A stretch of 64,000 bases of DNA from Saprospiraceae bacterium (GTDB taxonomy: Bacteria; Bacteroidota; Bacteroidia; Chitinophagales; Saprospiraceae), in contig JADJNF010000001.1 in the NCBI GenBank assembly GCA_016714445.1, forward strand, positions 1,054,001 to 1,118,000, in the 5' to 3' direction. The first letter of the stretch is position 1. Each line of letters begins with the position of its first letter. This document shows, one piece after another, positions 26,125 through 34,128 of this stretch. Position numbers and translations under genes: made by a program. The notes under the pieces were generated by a model. It was given only the letters and a program-made list of their open reading frames with translations, had not been told where the DNA came from and made no database searches.

Positions 26125-26508
26125 GTCGAGTAGGCGGCCCCACCAACTGAAGCTGATGGGGAGCGCCACTCATGTAGATATTAATATGGCTACTATTAGC
26201 CACAAGCCATTGTTTGTGGTTCCTTCATAATCAATTGAAATCGTTCACTTGATTTGCTTTGCAACCATTCAGTCTCCCTTCGCAAATCATGGGTTCAGTT
26301 TAAAGTACAAATCCAGGAGTGATGTTTGGCCCTGTTTCTTAAGTCTTTGAAGTGTAATAGTTGTTACTATAAAAGGGCTTTGAGCTACTACCCATCCACC
26401 TTTTCCGGCATTTACGGTACATATATCGGTTTAGATCATCCGGATTAATTGCATCCTTAAGCAATTTGTATAACTTAAATAAAAATTATACATTTGCCAT
26501 TCAAGACC
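26125..26508 (-). mobile_element. Degenerate group II intron, copy 3
   Basis: About 270 nt (26129-26405) match the 3' half of copy 2 closely, including the terminal hairpin and the sequence after the RT stop. The minus-strand 3' end is ...CGAC followed by TAGTGG. The 5' end is eroded: only GTCTTGAATGGCAAATGTA remains of the start. It lies 30 nt after arr on the opposite strand. Confidence 0.65.
26287..26430 (-). pseudogene. Group II intron reverse transcriptase, C-terminal remnant (copy 3)
   Basis: In-frame to a TGA at 26287-26289: AGKGGWVVAQSPF, VTTITLQRLKKQG, SLLDLYFKLNP. It aligns residue by residue with the copy 2 remnant, with many synonymous and conservative differences, so both derive from a once-functional RT. 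Confidence 0.8.
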
Positions 26509-26680
26509 TAAAATAAACATATGCAATAAGCGGAGATTCTTGCTTCGAAAGCAGTTTTGTGGATACAGATGGTTTTGTGCTCCACAACAACTTTAGTGGT
26601 AAAAATCCCATATACGGAAAATCAGGAAAGCATTCATCGTACTTTAATGAATGTCTGCATATCACCTAACAAAACAAAAA
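26509..26680. repeat. Possible decayed attC-like site 5
   Basis: The pattern GGTTTTGTGCTCC ... TTTAGTGGTAAAAATCCC resembles the middle of palindrome 2 (GGTTTTGTGCTTCG ... TTCAGTGGTAAAAACCC). The outer arms are not clear. Confidence 0.35.
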
Positions 26681-27313
26681 ATGAACAAACAAAAATATAT
26701 AATGATTTCTTTAATTTTTACTGTTTTCATCGGCTTGAATGTTTGTTCAAATCTTTCTTGCGACAAACCACGAGCAGGTAAAATCATTGCGGACACTTCT
26801 TCTGCTGCAGGTCAACAGGCATACTCTGCTTCGACGGATTCTTTGACTATTCAAAAAGATGAACTGACAAAAATTTATACTCAAGCCATTGCAGAGTTTA
26901 TAAAAGCGGCATACAAAATGGACAAGACAACTTATGACACTTTATTTTTTGGTAAACATGTTTACGGACAACCTGACGATTTTCCGGACATAGAACTTCC
27001 GAAAACAATAGAACAAACTCAAATCAGAATTGTAGCCCCGGATGCAGGACAAAAAAAACAGGCAGAACGAAAATCCCTGGTTTATATAAATATGATGGGC
27101 TGGGTTGACTATAAAAAAGCAGAGTTTATATTCGTAGTTTTCTCAAACGGCGCAGAACATCAGTATGATTATTTTATTCATTTTGTATCAAAGGATTCAA
27201 CATACAAATTTGAGCTGGACAGAATAGAGTTTGAAAACTATTTACACCTTAAAGGACAAAAACCTAAACGCATTACAGTTTATAAAAACGGTAAATATAT
27301 TGCAGACAAGTAG
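26681..27313 (+). CDS. Secreted or lipoprotein of unknown function
   Basis: 210 residues from MNKQKYIMISLIF. A hydrophobic signal is followed by cysteines at NVCSNLSCDKP, so a lipoprotein is possible though the lipobox is not ideal. The body is mixed alpha/beta with GWVDYKKAEFIFVVFSNG and a C-terminal RITVYKNGKYIADK. No family recognised. An upstream in-frame ATG (26651) was rejected because it would precede the signal with polar residues. It is the last gene of the cassette-like region. Confidence 0.65.
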   Translation: MNKQKYIMISLIFTVFIGLNVCSNLSCDKPRAGKIIADTSSAAGQQAYSASTDSLTIQKDELTKIYTQAIAEFIKAAYKMDKTTYDTLFFGKHVYGQPDDFPDIELPKTIEQTQIRIVAPDAGQKKQAERKSLVYINMMGWVDYKKAEFIFVVFSNGAEHQYDYFIHFVSKDSTYKFELDRIEFENYLHLKGQKPKRITVYKNGKYIADK

Positions 27314-27536
27314 TCAACTTTTCAATAGTGCAAACTTCAGACTGACCATTTCCGAACAAGAAGTAGCGCGAACCGATAATCAAGAATCCTGCCTTACCAA
27401 CTGAAGCGATGGAGAGATTATCATACTGTTAGTCAAATTTGAATATCATCCGGTTGCAATTAGTCACCGTATTTTTCATGCGGGGTAACTGATTAAAAAG
27501 CCCAAAAATCACGCACAACCAAGATACCCCAACCAC
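27314..27536. mobile_element. Group II intron 3' end fragment, copy 4, and right edge of the array
   Basis: ACCGATAATCAAG (27372-27384) and ACCAACTGAAGCGATGG (27396-27412) match the 3' hairpin region of copies 2 and 3. The rest is unassigned. Beyond it normal chromosomal genes resume. Confidence 0.45.
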
Positions 27537-28103
27537 TCAAGAAATGGATGTATCAGGTGGGACCGCTGTCCCAACCATGGCTCTTTTTTCTTCTTCAATC
27601 ATTGAATCGATAAAATCATTCATATGAAGTTCTTTCAATTCAGCATATATTTTTCTATCCTGATGGGCCATTTCAGCTAAGTCGTATTTCATTTGTTGAT
27701 ACTTTAATCGTGCCCAATCATTTTTTCTTAAAAAGTTCCTGGATAAAATGTGTCTTTCCAATGCTTTACTGTCAGCTGGACATACATACAGATGATGTTG
27801 AATAGCCTCTAATATTTCGTTTGTTTTTTTGCCACTCCTTTTAAATACATCTCTGTCTTCAATGCCCTGATTGCCATTGTGGTAATATCCCAATTTTTCC
27901 AGGCCCGATTTTATTTTCTCAAAATCCACTGGCCAAAGATAAATAATATCAATGTCAATTATTGGCTTTGAATCCAAATTTGGTACTGAAGTACTTCCAA
28001 CATGTTCTATGGCATAAACAAGACCGTCTAATACAGTATTGATTTCAGTGACAATTTTTCTATAATCCTCTGCCCACCTGGTTGAATATTTTTCGAGTAT
28101 CAT
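27537..28103 (-). CDS. GrpB/UPF0157 family protein
   Basis: 188 residues. EHVGSTSVPNLDSKPIIDID is the nucleotidyltransferase-like signature of the GrpB family, and HHLYVCPADSKALERHILSRNFLR is its conserved second block. Family members are small cytoplasmic proteins of uncertain activity, sometimes fused to dephospho-CoA kinase. It stands alone at the right edge of the accessory region. Confidence 0.88.
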   Translation of the reverse strand: MILEKYSTRWAEDYRKIVTEINTVLDGLVYAIEHVGSTSVPNLDSKPIIDIDIIYLWPVDFEKIKSGLEKLGYYHNGNQGIEDRDVFKRSGKKTNEILEAIQHHLYVCPADSKALERHILSRNFLRKNDWARLKYQQMKYDLAEMAHQDRKIYAELKELHMNDFIDSMIEEEKRAMVGTAVPPDTSIS

Positions 28104-28827
28104 TCTTTTTTTTAATGGGAATTTACGGTTATACTTAGGTAATAAAATTGTAAACCATTCAGATTGAAAGTTTAATGCCTATTCATTAAGTACTAAAATT
28201 AATAACGAAGATACTTATTTTAAAGTCAGGATGGTACCGAATAGAATATTCTTTATGTATTCGATAGTCATTGAAAACGACCTGGGGATTTTATAATATT
28301 CAACGTCCAAACTTGACATCAAAAATAGGTTTATCAATTTATTTTATAATATTATGTACAGTTAATTGGAATATTGCAATTTATACTAACTTTCTTCATT
28401 CTTAAGATACTATCTTCTAATAATCCCAAAATGGTAAAATCTAAACTTCCCAAAACGCATGAGTAGACTTACCATAAAACCCATCCTGAAATTGAAACAG
28501 GTTCAAAAAAAAATAATTCTTCCCTTTATATTTCTTTTTAGATGCTTGAATTTTATTAAAGCCTGAATCAGATTTAATTTATACTCAAAATAAATTGGTT
28601 TGCGAAAAACTCTTTAGATAATTCATTTATTTTGAGCATAATACCGATTGAATTTTTTGTAAAATAAATCCTCGTCGGTATAAGTATAGGCTAGTCTATA
28701 ATATTTATAAATTGTTCGCAAAATTAATTATAATATTTCTTTTTGCAATAATTTATTTGAGTATCCTTGATGTTAAGAGCCTAAAATCAATTGTAATTTT
28801 AAAGGAATCTTTCAACTTTTAAATAGT
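28104..28827. other. Long AT-rich intergenic region with repeat copy C
   Basis: 724 nt without a supported gene. It contains the two-hairpin repeat at 28581-28682. A 35-codon frame at 28459-28566 has no family match or clear ribosome site. The rest shows no recognised element. Confidence 0.5.
28581..28682. repeat. Two-hairpin repeat, copy C (102 bp)
   Basis: ATACTCAAAATAAATTGG ... ATTTATTTTGAG forms hairpin 1; ATACCGATTGAATTTT ... TCGTCGGTATA forms hairpin 2. With the flanking T and A the ends are TTATAC and GTATAA, terminal inverted repeats. Same length as copy D. Confidence 0.75.
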
Positions 28828-29553
28828 TCATTGGATTAAACTGGCTTGATAAATGGCTAACATGGATAGGACTATGGCGATTCCAAAGCTTAAAAGCGTA
28901 CCTAAAAGGATATATTCAGTTAATTTTCGATCTTTGGACTCCTTAAGATCACCAAATCGGAAAACTGATTTTGCTGCTAATAAAAAACCTACCGCTTCCC
29001 AGCGATTGGCTAAAATGAATACAAAAACAAAAGATCGCTCCAATATACCAATCCATTTACCAGCATTGAGCAGTGAATCATCATCAGCCTCACCAATGAG
29101 ATTTGAATATGGCAAAAGTGCTTTCTGAATGACGAGAGACATAGGAAACGTCAAAATCACATATCCTGTTACAAATACGATGTTTTTGCTTTGGAGCAAT
29201 GCCGCAATATCCACATTTATAAAACCAGTTTGATATACATTAGCGATCAATAATATGGAAACCAAATGTATCACCTGGTCTATAAAAAACCAGTTTCTTT
29301 TTGTAGTATCCTTCTGAAATATTAGTTTTTGTAAATCTATCCCGTAGTGGACAATTGCTAATGCCAGACCAATTATCCAGGCATTCCAATCCCAAAGTAA
29401 AATCCAAACCAATAGACCATGAATCACGGAATGCAGGTACAAATAAATACTTTTATGCTTTTTCTCCTCCTTATCTTGCACCCAGGAAGATGGTTGCAAA
29501 TAAAAATCACCCATAAAATGAGCCAAAATCATTTTGGTCATCAATAGTATCAT
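28828..29553 (-). CDS. DUF3307 membrane protein
   Basis: 241 residues, about six membrane segments. The N-terminus MILAHFMGDFYLQPSSWVQD and the HSVIHGLLVW and IVHYGIDLQK motifs are diagnostic of DUF3307. Histidines and aspartates in these helices suggest metal or proton handling, but function is unknown. The start overlaps the end of satD by 4 nt, so the pair is coupled. satD and DUF3307 genes often occur together. Confidence 0.87.
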   Translation of the reverse strand: MILLMTKMILAHFMGDFYLQPSSWVQDKEEKKHKSIYLYLHSVIHGLLVWILLWDWNAWIIGLALAIVHYGIDLQKLIFQKDTTKRNWFFIDQVIHLVSILLIANVYQTGFINVDIAALLQSKNIVFVTGYVILTFPMSLVIQKALLPYSNLIGEADDDSLLNAGKWIGILERSFVFVFILANRWEAVGFLLAAKSVFRFGDLKESKDRKLTEYILLGTLLSFGIAIVLSMLAIYQASLIQ

Positions 29554-30164
29554 GCTAAAGTTTTTATTTTTTTGACAAACATACTATTCAAATCCATCAA
29601 AACTTCAAAGTTTGCTCTCTTTAGTCTTTGGGAGATGGCGGCTTGTGCCATTCCTGCCATCTTAGCAATCTCTTCTTGAGAGATAGTCATATTCTCTAAA
29701 ATTAGAGACACTACTTCTGCAGATGCAACACTCCACCTATCCATAAAACCAGTTAATGCGAGCTTTATGTATAGATTCAACTCCTGATCTATTTCCTGAT
29801 TTCCAGTATTGACCAACATGGTCGTTTTATTTTTTCTCAAATCATCAAATGTACGTCCTGATCTCACAAATGCGGTACCATTTGACTCCAAAATATTTTT
29901 ACTTCCAACAATCTCATCACCCAAACCTATGCTTAACCTTACATCCAGATCCTTGAATTGTTTCATTTTAGCCTTAATCTGTATAGCTGTGATGAAAGCT
30001 TCTTCAACGTTCCCTACACGCAACTGAAATTCATCACCTCTGTAAATAGCCCAATCTGTAGGTGTTTTACCAAAAGTATTAAAATATTCCTTTAAAACTG
30101 AAAGCCACTTCTTAGCATCAATTTTTTCAGAATCTATGACATCGCCTGTAATAATTGCCACCAT
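29550..30164 (-). CDS. SatD-family protein with C-terminal HTH
   Basis: 204 residues. The N-terminus VAIITGDVIDSEKI and DWAIYRGDEFQLRV, then LSIGLGDE, is a cyclase-like fold seen in SatD. Residues about 160-190, ISQEEIAKMAGMAQAAISQR, form a helix-turn-helix. SatD proteins are linked to acid/salt stress in streptococci; the Bacteroidota role is unknown. Three palindromic iterons lie 24-101 nt upstream, so autoregulation through the HTH is a natural inference. It overlaps the downstream DUF3307 gene by 4 nt. Confidence 0.85.
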   Translation of the reverse strand: MVAIITGDVIDSEKIDAKKWLSVLKEYFNTFGKTPTDWAIYRGDEFQLRVGNVEEAFITAIQIKAKMKQFKDLDVRLSIGLGDEIVGSKNILESNGTAFVRSGRTFDDLRKNKTTMLVNTGNQEIDQELNLYIKLALTGFMDRWSVASAEVVSLILENMTISQEEIAKMAGMAQAAISQRLKRANFEVLMDLNSMFVKKIKTLA

Positions 30165-30187
30165 GTTGCAAATAAATTAAACCACAA

Positions 30188-30265
30188 ATATAAGCGATTT
30201 TGCTTATATTCCAAATTATAAGCGATTTTGCTTATATTCCAAATTATAAGCGATTTTGCTTATAT
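30188..30265. promoter_or_regulatory. Three 28-bp palindromic iterons before satD
   Basis: Three tandem units, each TATAAGC-GATTTT-GCTTATA plus TTCCAAAT, period exactly 28 bp (reference Gs at 30194, 30222 and 30250). Each unit is a palindrome with identical spacer, and the third is trimmed. Array and spacing suit cooperative binding on one face of the helix region of the satD promoter. Confidence 0.85.
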
Positions 30266-30305
30266 ATTTTTAATCTTAACTTGTAAATAAATTTGGGACA
30301 TCTTT

Positions 30306-30358
30306 ATTAGCATATTCACTAATATTTTCATTTATTAGCATATTTGCTAATATTGCTA
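30306..30358. repeat. Second palindromic pair upstream of satD
   Basis: TTAGCATATTCACTAATATT and TTAGCATATTTGCTAATATT, about 28 nt apart: two TTAGCATATT...CTAATA palindromes that differ from the first set. They may be operators for the satD unit or for the downstream end of the next gene. Confidence 0.5.
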
Positions 30359-30423
30359 TAATAATTATAATAACGTGAATTAAATGTAAAACTTATTATC
30401 TTATGCAACTTAGTTTCATCTAC

Positions 30424-31260
30424 TTAATAAGTATAATACACAAATCTCTTCTTAGCATTAAATCCTTCATTTAGATACTGAATTTGGTAGGCTTTAAGCC
30501 CATTTTGCATGATATAGGTTTCTGTCTTTAGTATATCTCCTTTTTCTAGCTTCTGTTTACCTTTCACACTAATGGTAGTGTTTGATTCTTTGACCTTACT
30601 CGTAGTACTAATTCTCTTGAGTTGGCTTCCATTAAAATTCTCATCTTCTGATCTAAAAATCAAGGTGTCATTTCTACTAGCCATATCAACCCAAACACCA
30701 TTTTTCTTTTCATAACTAGATGACATATCCATGTTGTTTCCAAATTGTGTTTTTATTTCTATGATTTTACCATAACTAAGCTGAATCATCACTTCTTTTG
30801 TTTTTAGCTTATCGTTGTACTTTGTTTTTGAATAGGTTCCTGTCTTTTTGCCATTTTTATCGTAGTCGATTGCTTTCACTTCTCGATTTTTACGGTCATA
30901 CCATATTTTTGTTTTGGAAATAAACTTACCGTGACACACTGTAATTCTTTCCGTCCTGACAGTATCGTCTTTGTAAAAATAACTGTAAGCGCAGGTTAGG
31001 CCTTCTCTATTATAAATTTCCTTTAATGTCGTCCTACCCTTTTCGTTAAAATACTCTTTTGTGAGTAAAAAAGAATCTTGACCGTCTAGGGTTTCATTGA
31101 CATACTCTTCTATAATTTTAAGATTATTTTGCATGGCTAAGTCCACTTTTATGCTCTCTTGAGCAAAAATAAAAAGACTTAAATGCATTAAGATGATTGT
31201 AATGCTAAGGGGAAATATGGAGTTATTATTTTCCAATGTTACAAATTTACGTAAGTGCAA
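30424..31260 (-). CDS. Secreted protein of unknown function
   Basis: 278 residues. A hydrophobic signal LSITIILMHLSLFIFAQ follows a polar start, so the mature protein is probably exported. The body is rich in short beta-like repeats such as KIWYDRKNREVKAIDYDKNG and KTGTYSKTKYNDK, resembling MORN-like/YwqK-type hairpin repeats. No enzyme motif is visible. The start is uncertain: an ATG before MHLSLFIFAQ also fits. Confidence 0.6.
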   Translation of the reverse strand: MHLRKFVTLENNNSIFPLSITIILMHLSLFIFAQESIKVDLAMQNNLKIIEEYVNETLDGQDSFLLTKEYFNEKGRTTLKEIYNREGLTCAYSYFYKDDTVRTERITVCHGKFISKTKIWYDRKNREVKAIDYDKNGKKTGTYSKTKYNDKLKTKEVMIQLSYGKIIEIKTQFGNNMDMSSSYEKKNGVWVDMASRNDTLIFRSEDENFNGSQLKRISTTSKVKESNTTISVKGKQKLEKGDILKTETYIMQNGLKAYQIQYLNEGFNAKKRFVYYTY

Positions 31261-31586
31261 AACTATTCTATATTCATTCAGCCCTAAAGTGTGTATAACA
31301 TATTACAAAAATATATAAAAGCCTCGCTACCCTCATTCCTTAAAGGACGCCCCACCCAATATCTCCATTCGAATGGCTGATCTCCCCTTCTGGCCTGTCA
31401 GGTCCAAAGCGACCTGGGGCCGGGGGTAAATAGCTGAAATATTCCATCTTAACAAATTCCCAAAAGTACGGTTTGCCCATTTTCATACTTATCTTGGAAA
31501 AAGTGAAATATGTTATACACGCGTATGAATCCGATGCTCACAGTCATAAACTGAGATCCCATATTTTATAAATTTTCAATTCATTT
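31261..31586. other. Intergenic region with a GC-rich islet
   Basis: Inside this AT-rich gap, about 31321-31430 is far richer in G and C. It holds CCATTCGAATGG (palindrome) and GGCCTGTCAGGTC ... GACCTGGGGCC, an inverted repeat. No gene is supported; it looks like a remnant of foreign DNA. Confidence 0.5.
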
Positions 31587-31688
31587 ATACTCAAAATAAA
31601 TTGGTTTGCAAAAGTTGTTTTACCCAATGTATTTATTTTGAGCATAATGAAGACATAATTTTTCACAAAGAAAATTATCGTCGGTATA
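31587..31688. repeat. Two-hairpin repeat, copy D (102 bp)
   Basis: ATACTCAAAATAAATTGG ... ATGTATTTATTTTGAG, then GAAGACATAATTTTTC, ACAAA, GAAAATTATCGTCGGTATA. Ends are TATAC / GTATA. It abuts the 3' end of the sugar isomerase gene (31696). Confidence 0.75.
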
Positions 31689-31695
31689 CAATGCC

Positions 31696-32748
31696 TCACA
31701 ACCCCAAAATTTTCCTCAAAAATCCTTCATCCACAGCTGCACCCGCAAAATCATCAAATGCTTTTTCAGTTACTTCTATGATGTGGCTTTGGATAAAAGG
31801 TGCGCCTTCTTTTGCACCTTGGGCTGCTGATTTGATACAACATTCCCACTCCATGACTGCCCAACCATCGTATCCGTATTGTGATAATTTACTAAAGATG
31901 CCTTTGAAATCCACTTGTCCATCTCCTGGTGATCTGAATCGCCCTGCCCTATCCTTCCAGTCTGCGTAGCCACCATAGACTCCACACTTACCTGTTGCAT
32001 TAAACTCTGCATCTTTGACGTGGAATGCTCGGATACGCTCATGATAGAAGTCTATATATTGCAAATAGTCAAGCTGTTGCAAGACAAAATGACTTGGATC
32101 GAATAGTAAACAAGCTCTTGGATGGTTATTGACTTTTTCTAAAAATCGTTCATAACTTAGTCCATCATGCAAATCTTCGCCCGGATGTACTTCATAACAA
32201 ACATCCACACCACATTCATCAAAATGATTTAAAATAGGCAACCATCTATCTGCCAACTCCTTAAAACCAAGATCTACCAGACCCGGCGGACGCTGTGGCC
32301 AAGGATTCATCGTATGCCAAAGCAAAGCACCAGAAAATGTGGCATGAGATTTCAGTCCTAAGCGTTGACTAGCTTTACCTGCATTTCTGACTTGTTTTTT
32401 GGCCCATTCTGTTCGTTCTTGTGGTTTGCCTCTCAGTTCGTCGGGAGCAAAATTATCAAACATCAAATCATATGCAGGATGGACAGCAACCAACTGACCC
32501 TGTAAATGCGTGCTGAATTCCGTAATCTCGAGACCATAACTATTGATTTTACCTTTGAGTTCGTCACAATAGGTTTGGCTTTCGGCAGCGAGATCGAGAT
32601 CTATGAGTCTTTTGTCCCATGTAGGAATTTGCACTCCTTTATAACCAAGTGAAGCCACCCATCGGCAGATAGACTCTAATGAATTGTACGGTGCTTCATC
32701 ACCCATAAACTGTGCGAGAAATATACCGGGTCCTTTTATTGTTTTCAT
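31696..32748 (-). CDS. Sugar phosphate isomerase/epimerase-like TIM barrel
   Basis: 350 residues of the xylose isomerase-like (AP endonuclease 2) superfamily. Motifs: GYKGVQIPTWD, CYEVHPGED, LLFDPSHFVLQQLD, AFHVKDAEFN and GYDGWAVMEWECC, supplying metal-binding Glu, Asp and His. It is coded beside a Gfo/Idh/MocA dehydrogenase, a common pair for keto-sugar or inositol metabolism. The substrate is not inferable. Confidence 0.87.
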   Translation of the reverse strand: MKTIKGPGIFLAQFMGDEAPYNSLESICRWVASLGYKGVQIPTWDKRLIDLDLAAESQTYCDELKGKINSYGLEITEFSTHLQGQLVAVHPAYDLMFDNFAPDELRGKPQERTEWAKKQVRNAGKASQRLGLKSHATFSGALLWHTMNPWPQRPPGLVDLGFKELADRWLPILNHFDECGVDVCYEVHPGEDLHDGLSYERFLEKVNNHPRACLLFDPSHFVLQQLDYLQYIDFYHERIRAFHVKDAEFNATGKCGVYGGYADWKDRAGRFRSPGDGQVDFKGIFSKLSQYGYDGWAVMEWECCIKSAAQGAKEGAPFIQSHIIEVTEKAFDDFAGAAVDEGFLRKILGL

Positions 32749-32751
32749 ATA

Positions 32752-32848
32752 TTAAGGTTAAGGTTGAGAATAAGGTTTAGAATGAGATTTAGATTGATGT
32801 TAAGATTAAGGTTAAGATTAAGGTTAAGATTAAGTCTGAGATTAAGTA
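32752..32848. repeat. TTAAGATTAAGG tandem repeat
   Basis: Irregular copies of a GGTTAAGATTAA unit, 12 nt, with variants near both ends. It lies between the two sugar genes, immediately upstream of the isomerase start. It codes nothing and could form a strand-biased purine/TTA tract. Confidence 0.75.
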
Positions 32849-32887
32849 GGTGTCAATTTAAATATTAAACATTACACCTACAAAAAA

Positions 32888-34039
32888 TCACATCTTTAGC
32901 CACTTTTGTTCACTTTTACCGGATTCTATGACTTTATAGATAAACTCCATGCCTCTGACTCCATCATCGATACCTGGAAAATCTACGTACATTGGATCTA
33001 CTTCTTTGCCATCTAATCTTGCTTGAATACATTTTGCTACGTTTCTATATATATTGGCAAAAGCTTCCAGATATCCTTCAGGATGACCAGCCGGAATACG
33101 TGTATGTGCCAAAGCTTCAGTATATAAGTTGTAGCTACCTGTTCTATACACCTCAACCGGCTTATCCGCCCATCTGACTGTTAGTGTATTCGGTTCCATC
33201 TGCGCCCATTCGAAGCCACCTTTTTCGCCATAAACACGGATGCGGAGATTATTTTCTTCTCCTGCTGATATCTGTGATGCGTAAAGAATACCTCGCGCGC
33301 CATTGTCAAATCTCAATAAGACATTGCCATCATCGTCAAGAAGACGACCTGGAACTAAGATACTGATATCTGCACATAATTCGCTGATTTTCAATCCTGT
33401 GATGTATTCAGCCAGGTTTTCTGCATGTGTCCCGATATCACCCATTGCCCCGGCAATACCTGATCGGCTTGGATCCGTTCGCCAGGCTGCTTGTTTTTGC
33501 TCTGTAGCTTCCAGTAACGTCGACAACCAACCTTGGGGATATTCTACCACTACTTTTCTGATCTTGCCCAAATCGCCATGTTTTACCATTTGTTTGGCTT
33601 GTTTGACCATAGGGTAGCCAGTATAATTGTGGGTTAAGGCAAAGATTTTATCAGAATTTTTTAATACTTTTTGGAGTTCATAAGCTTCTTCGAGGTTGTA
33701 GCTCAGTGGTTTGTCACAAACTACATGAAAACCATGTTCTATAGCCATTTTTGATGGACCAAAGTGAACGTGATTGGGAGTGACAATAGAGACTAAATCG
33801 ATCCTTTCGCCTTCAGGCAAGGTTTTTTCAGTCAATATCATTTCTTCATAAGATCGATATACCCGAGATGGATGGATAAAAAGTTCTTCCCCAGAAATTC
33901 TTGATTTTTCCGGATCGCTACTGAATGCACCTGCCACTAATTCTATCTGACCATCCAGCGCCGCAGCCATTCTGTGTACTGCTCCGATAAATGCACCTTG
34001 GCCACCGCCGACCATTCCCATTTTTATTTTCCTGCTCAT
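32888..34039 (-). CDS. Gfo/Idh/MocA family oxidoreductase
   Basis: 383 residues. MGMVGGGQGAFIGAVHR is the NAD(P)-binding Rossmann loop, and VCDKPLSYNLEEA carries the EKP-type catalytic-lysine motif (here DKP). The C-terminal domain has the GAMGDIGTHAENLAEYI histidine. It probably oxidises or reduces a sugar or cyclitol. It is the upstream member of the pair with the 31696 isomerase; the 140-nt gap between them holds the tandem repeat. Confidence 0.88.
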   Translation of the reverse strand: MSRKIKMGMVGGGQGAFIGAVHRMAAALDGQIELVAGAFSSDPEKSRISGEELFIHPSRVYRSYEEMILTEKTLPEGERIDLVSIVTPNHVHFGPSKMAIEHGFHVVCDKPLSYNLEEAYELQKVLKNSDKIFALTHNYTGYPMVKQAKQMVKHGDLGKIRKVVVEYPQGWLSTLLEATEQKQAAWRTDPSRSGIAGAMGDIGTHAENLAEYITGLKISELCADISILVPGRLLDDDGNVLLRFDNGARGILYASQISAGEENNLRIRVYGEKGGFEWAQMEPNTLTVRWADKPVEVYRTGSYNLYTEALAHTRIPAGHPEGYLEAFANIYRNVAKCIQARLDGKEVDPMYVDFPGIDDGVRGMEFIYKVIESGKSEQKWLKM

Positions 34040-34128
34040 ATTGATATACTTTGATATAAAACAGGGACAAAATAGGAATTATTTCAGAATTGGTCAAATC
34101 AATTGAGGACAATAATTTGATTCTGTTG

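Noticed and set aside
21000..27540. Complete insertion sequence in the accessory region
   Set aside because: No transposase frame or terminal repeat pair was found; the repeats are explained better as intron remains.
28459..28566. Small frame MSRLTIKPILKLK
   Set aside because: 35 codons, no family, no clear ribosome site, inside an otherwise decayed intergenic region.
30188..30265. CRISPR array
   Set aside because: Only three short units at fixed 28-bp period, with no variable spacers; they are iteron-like operators.
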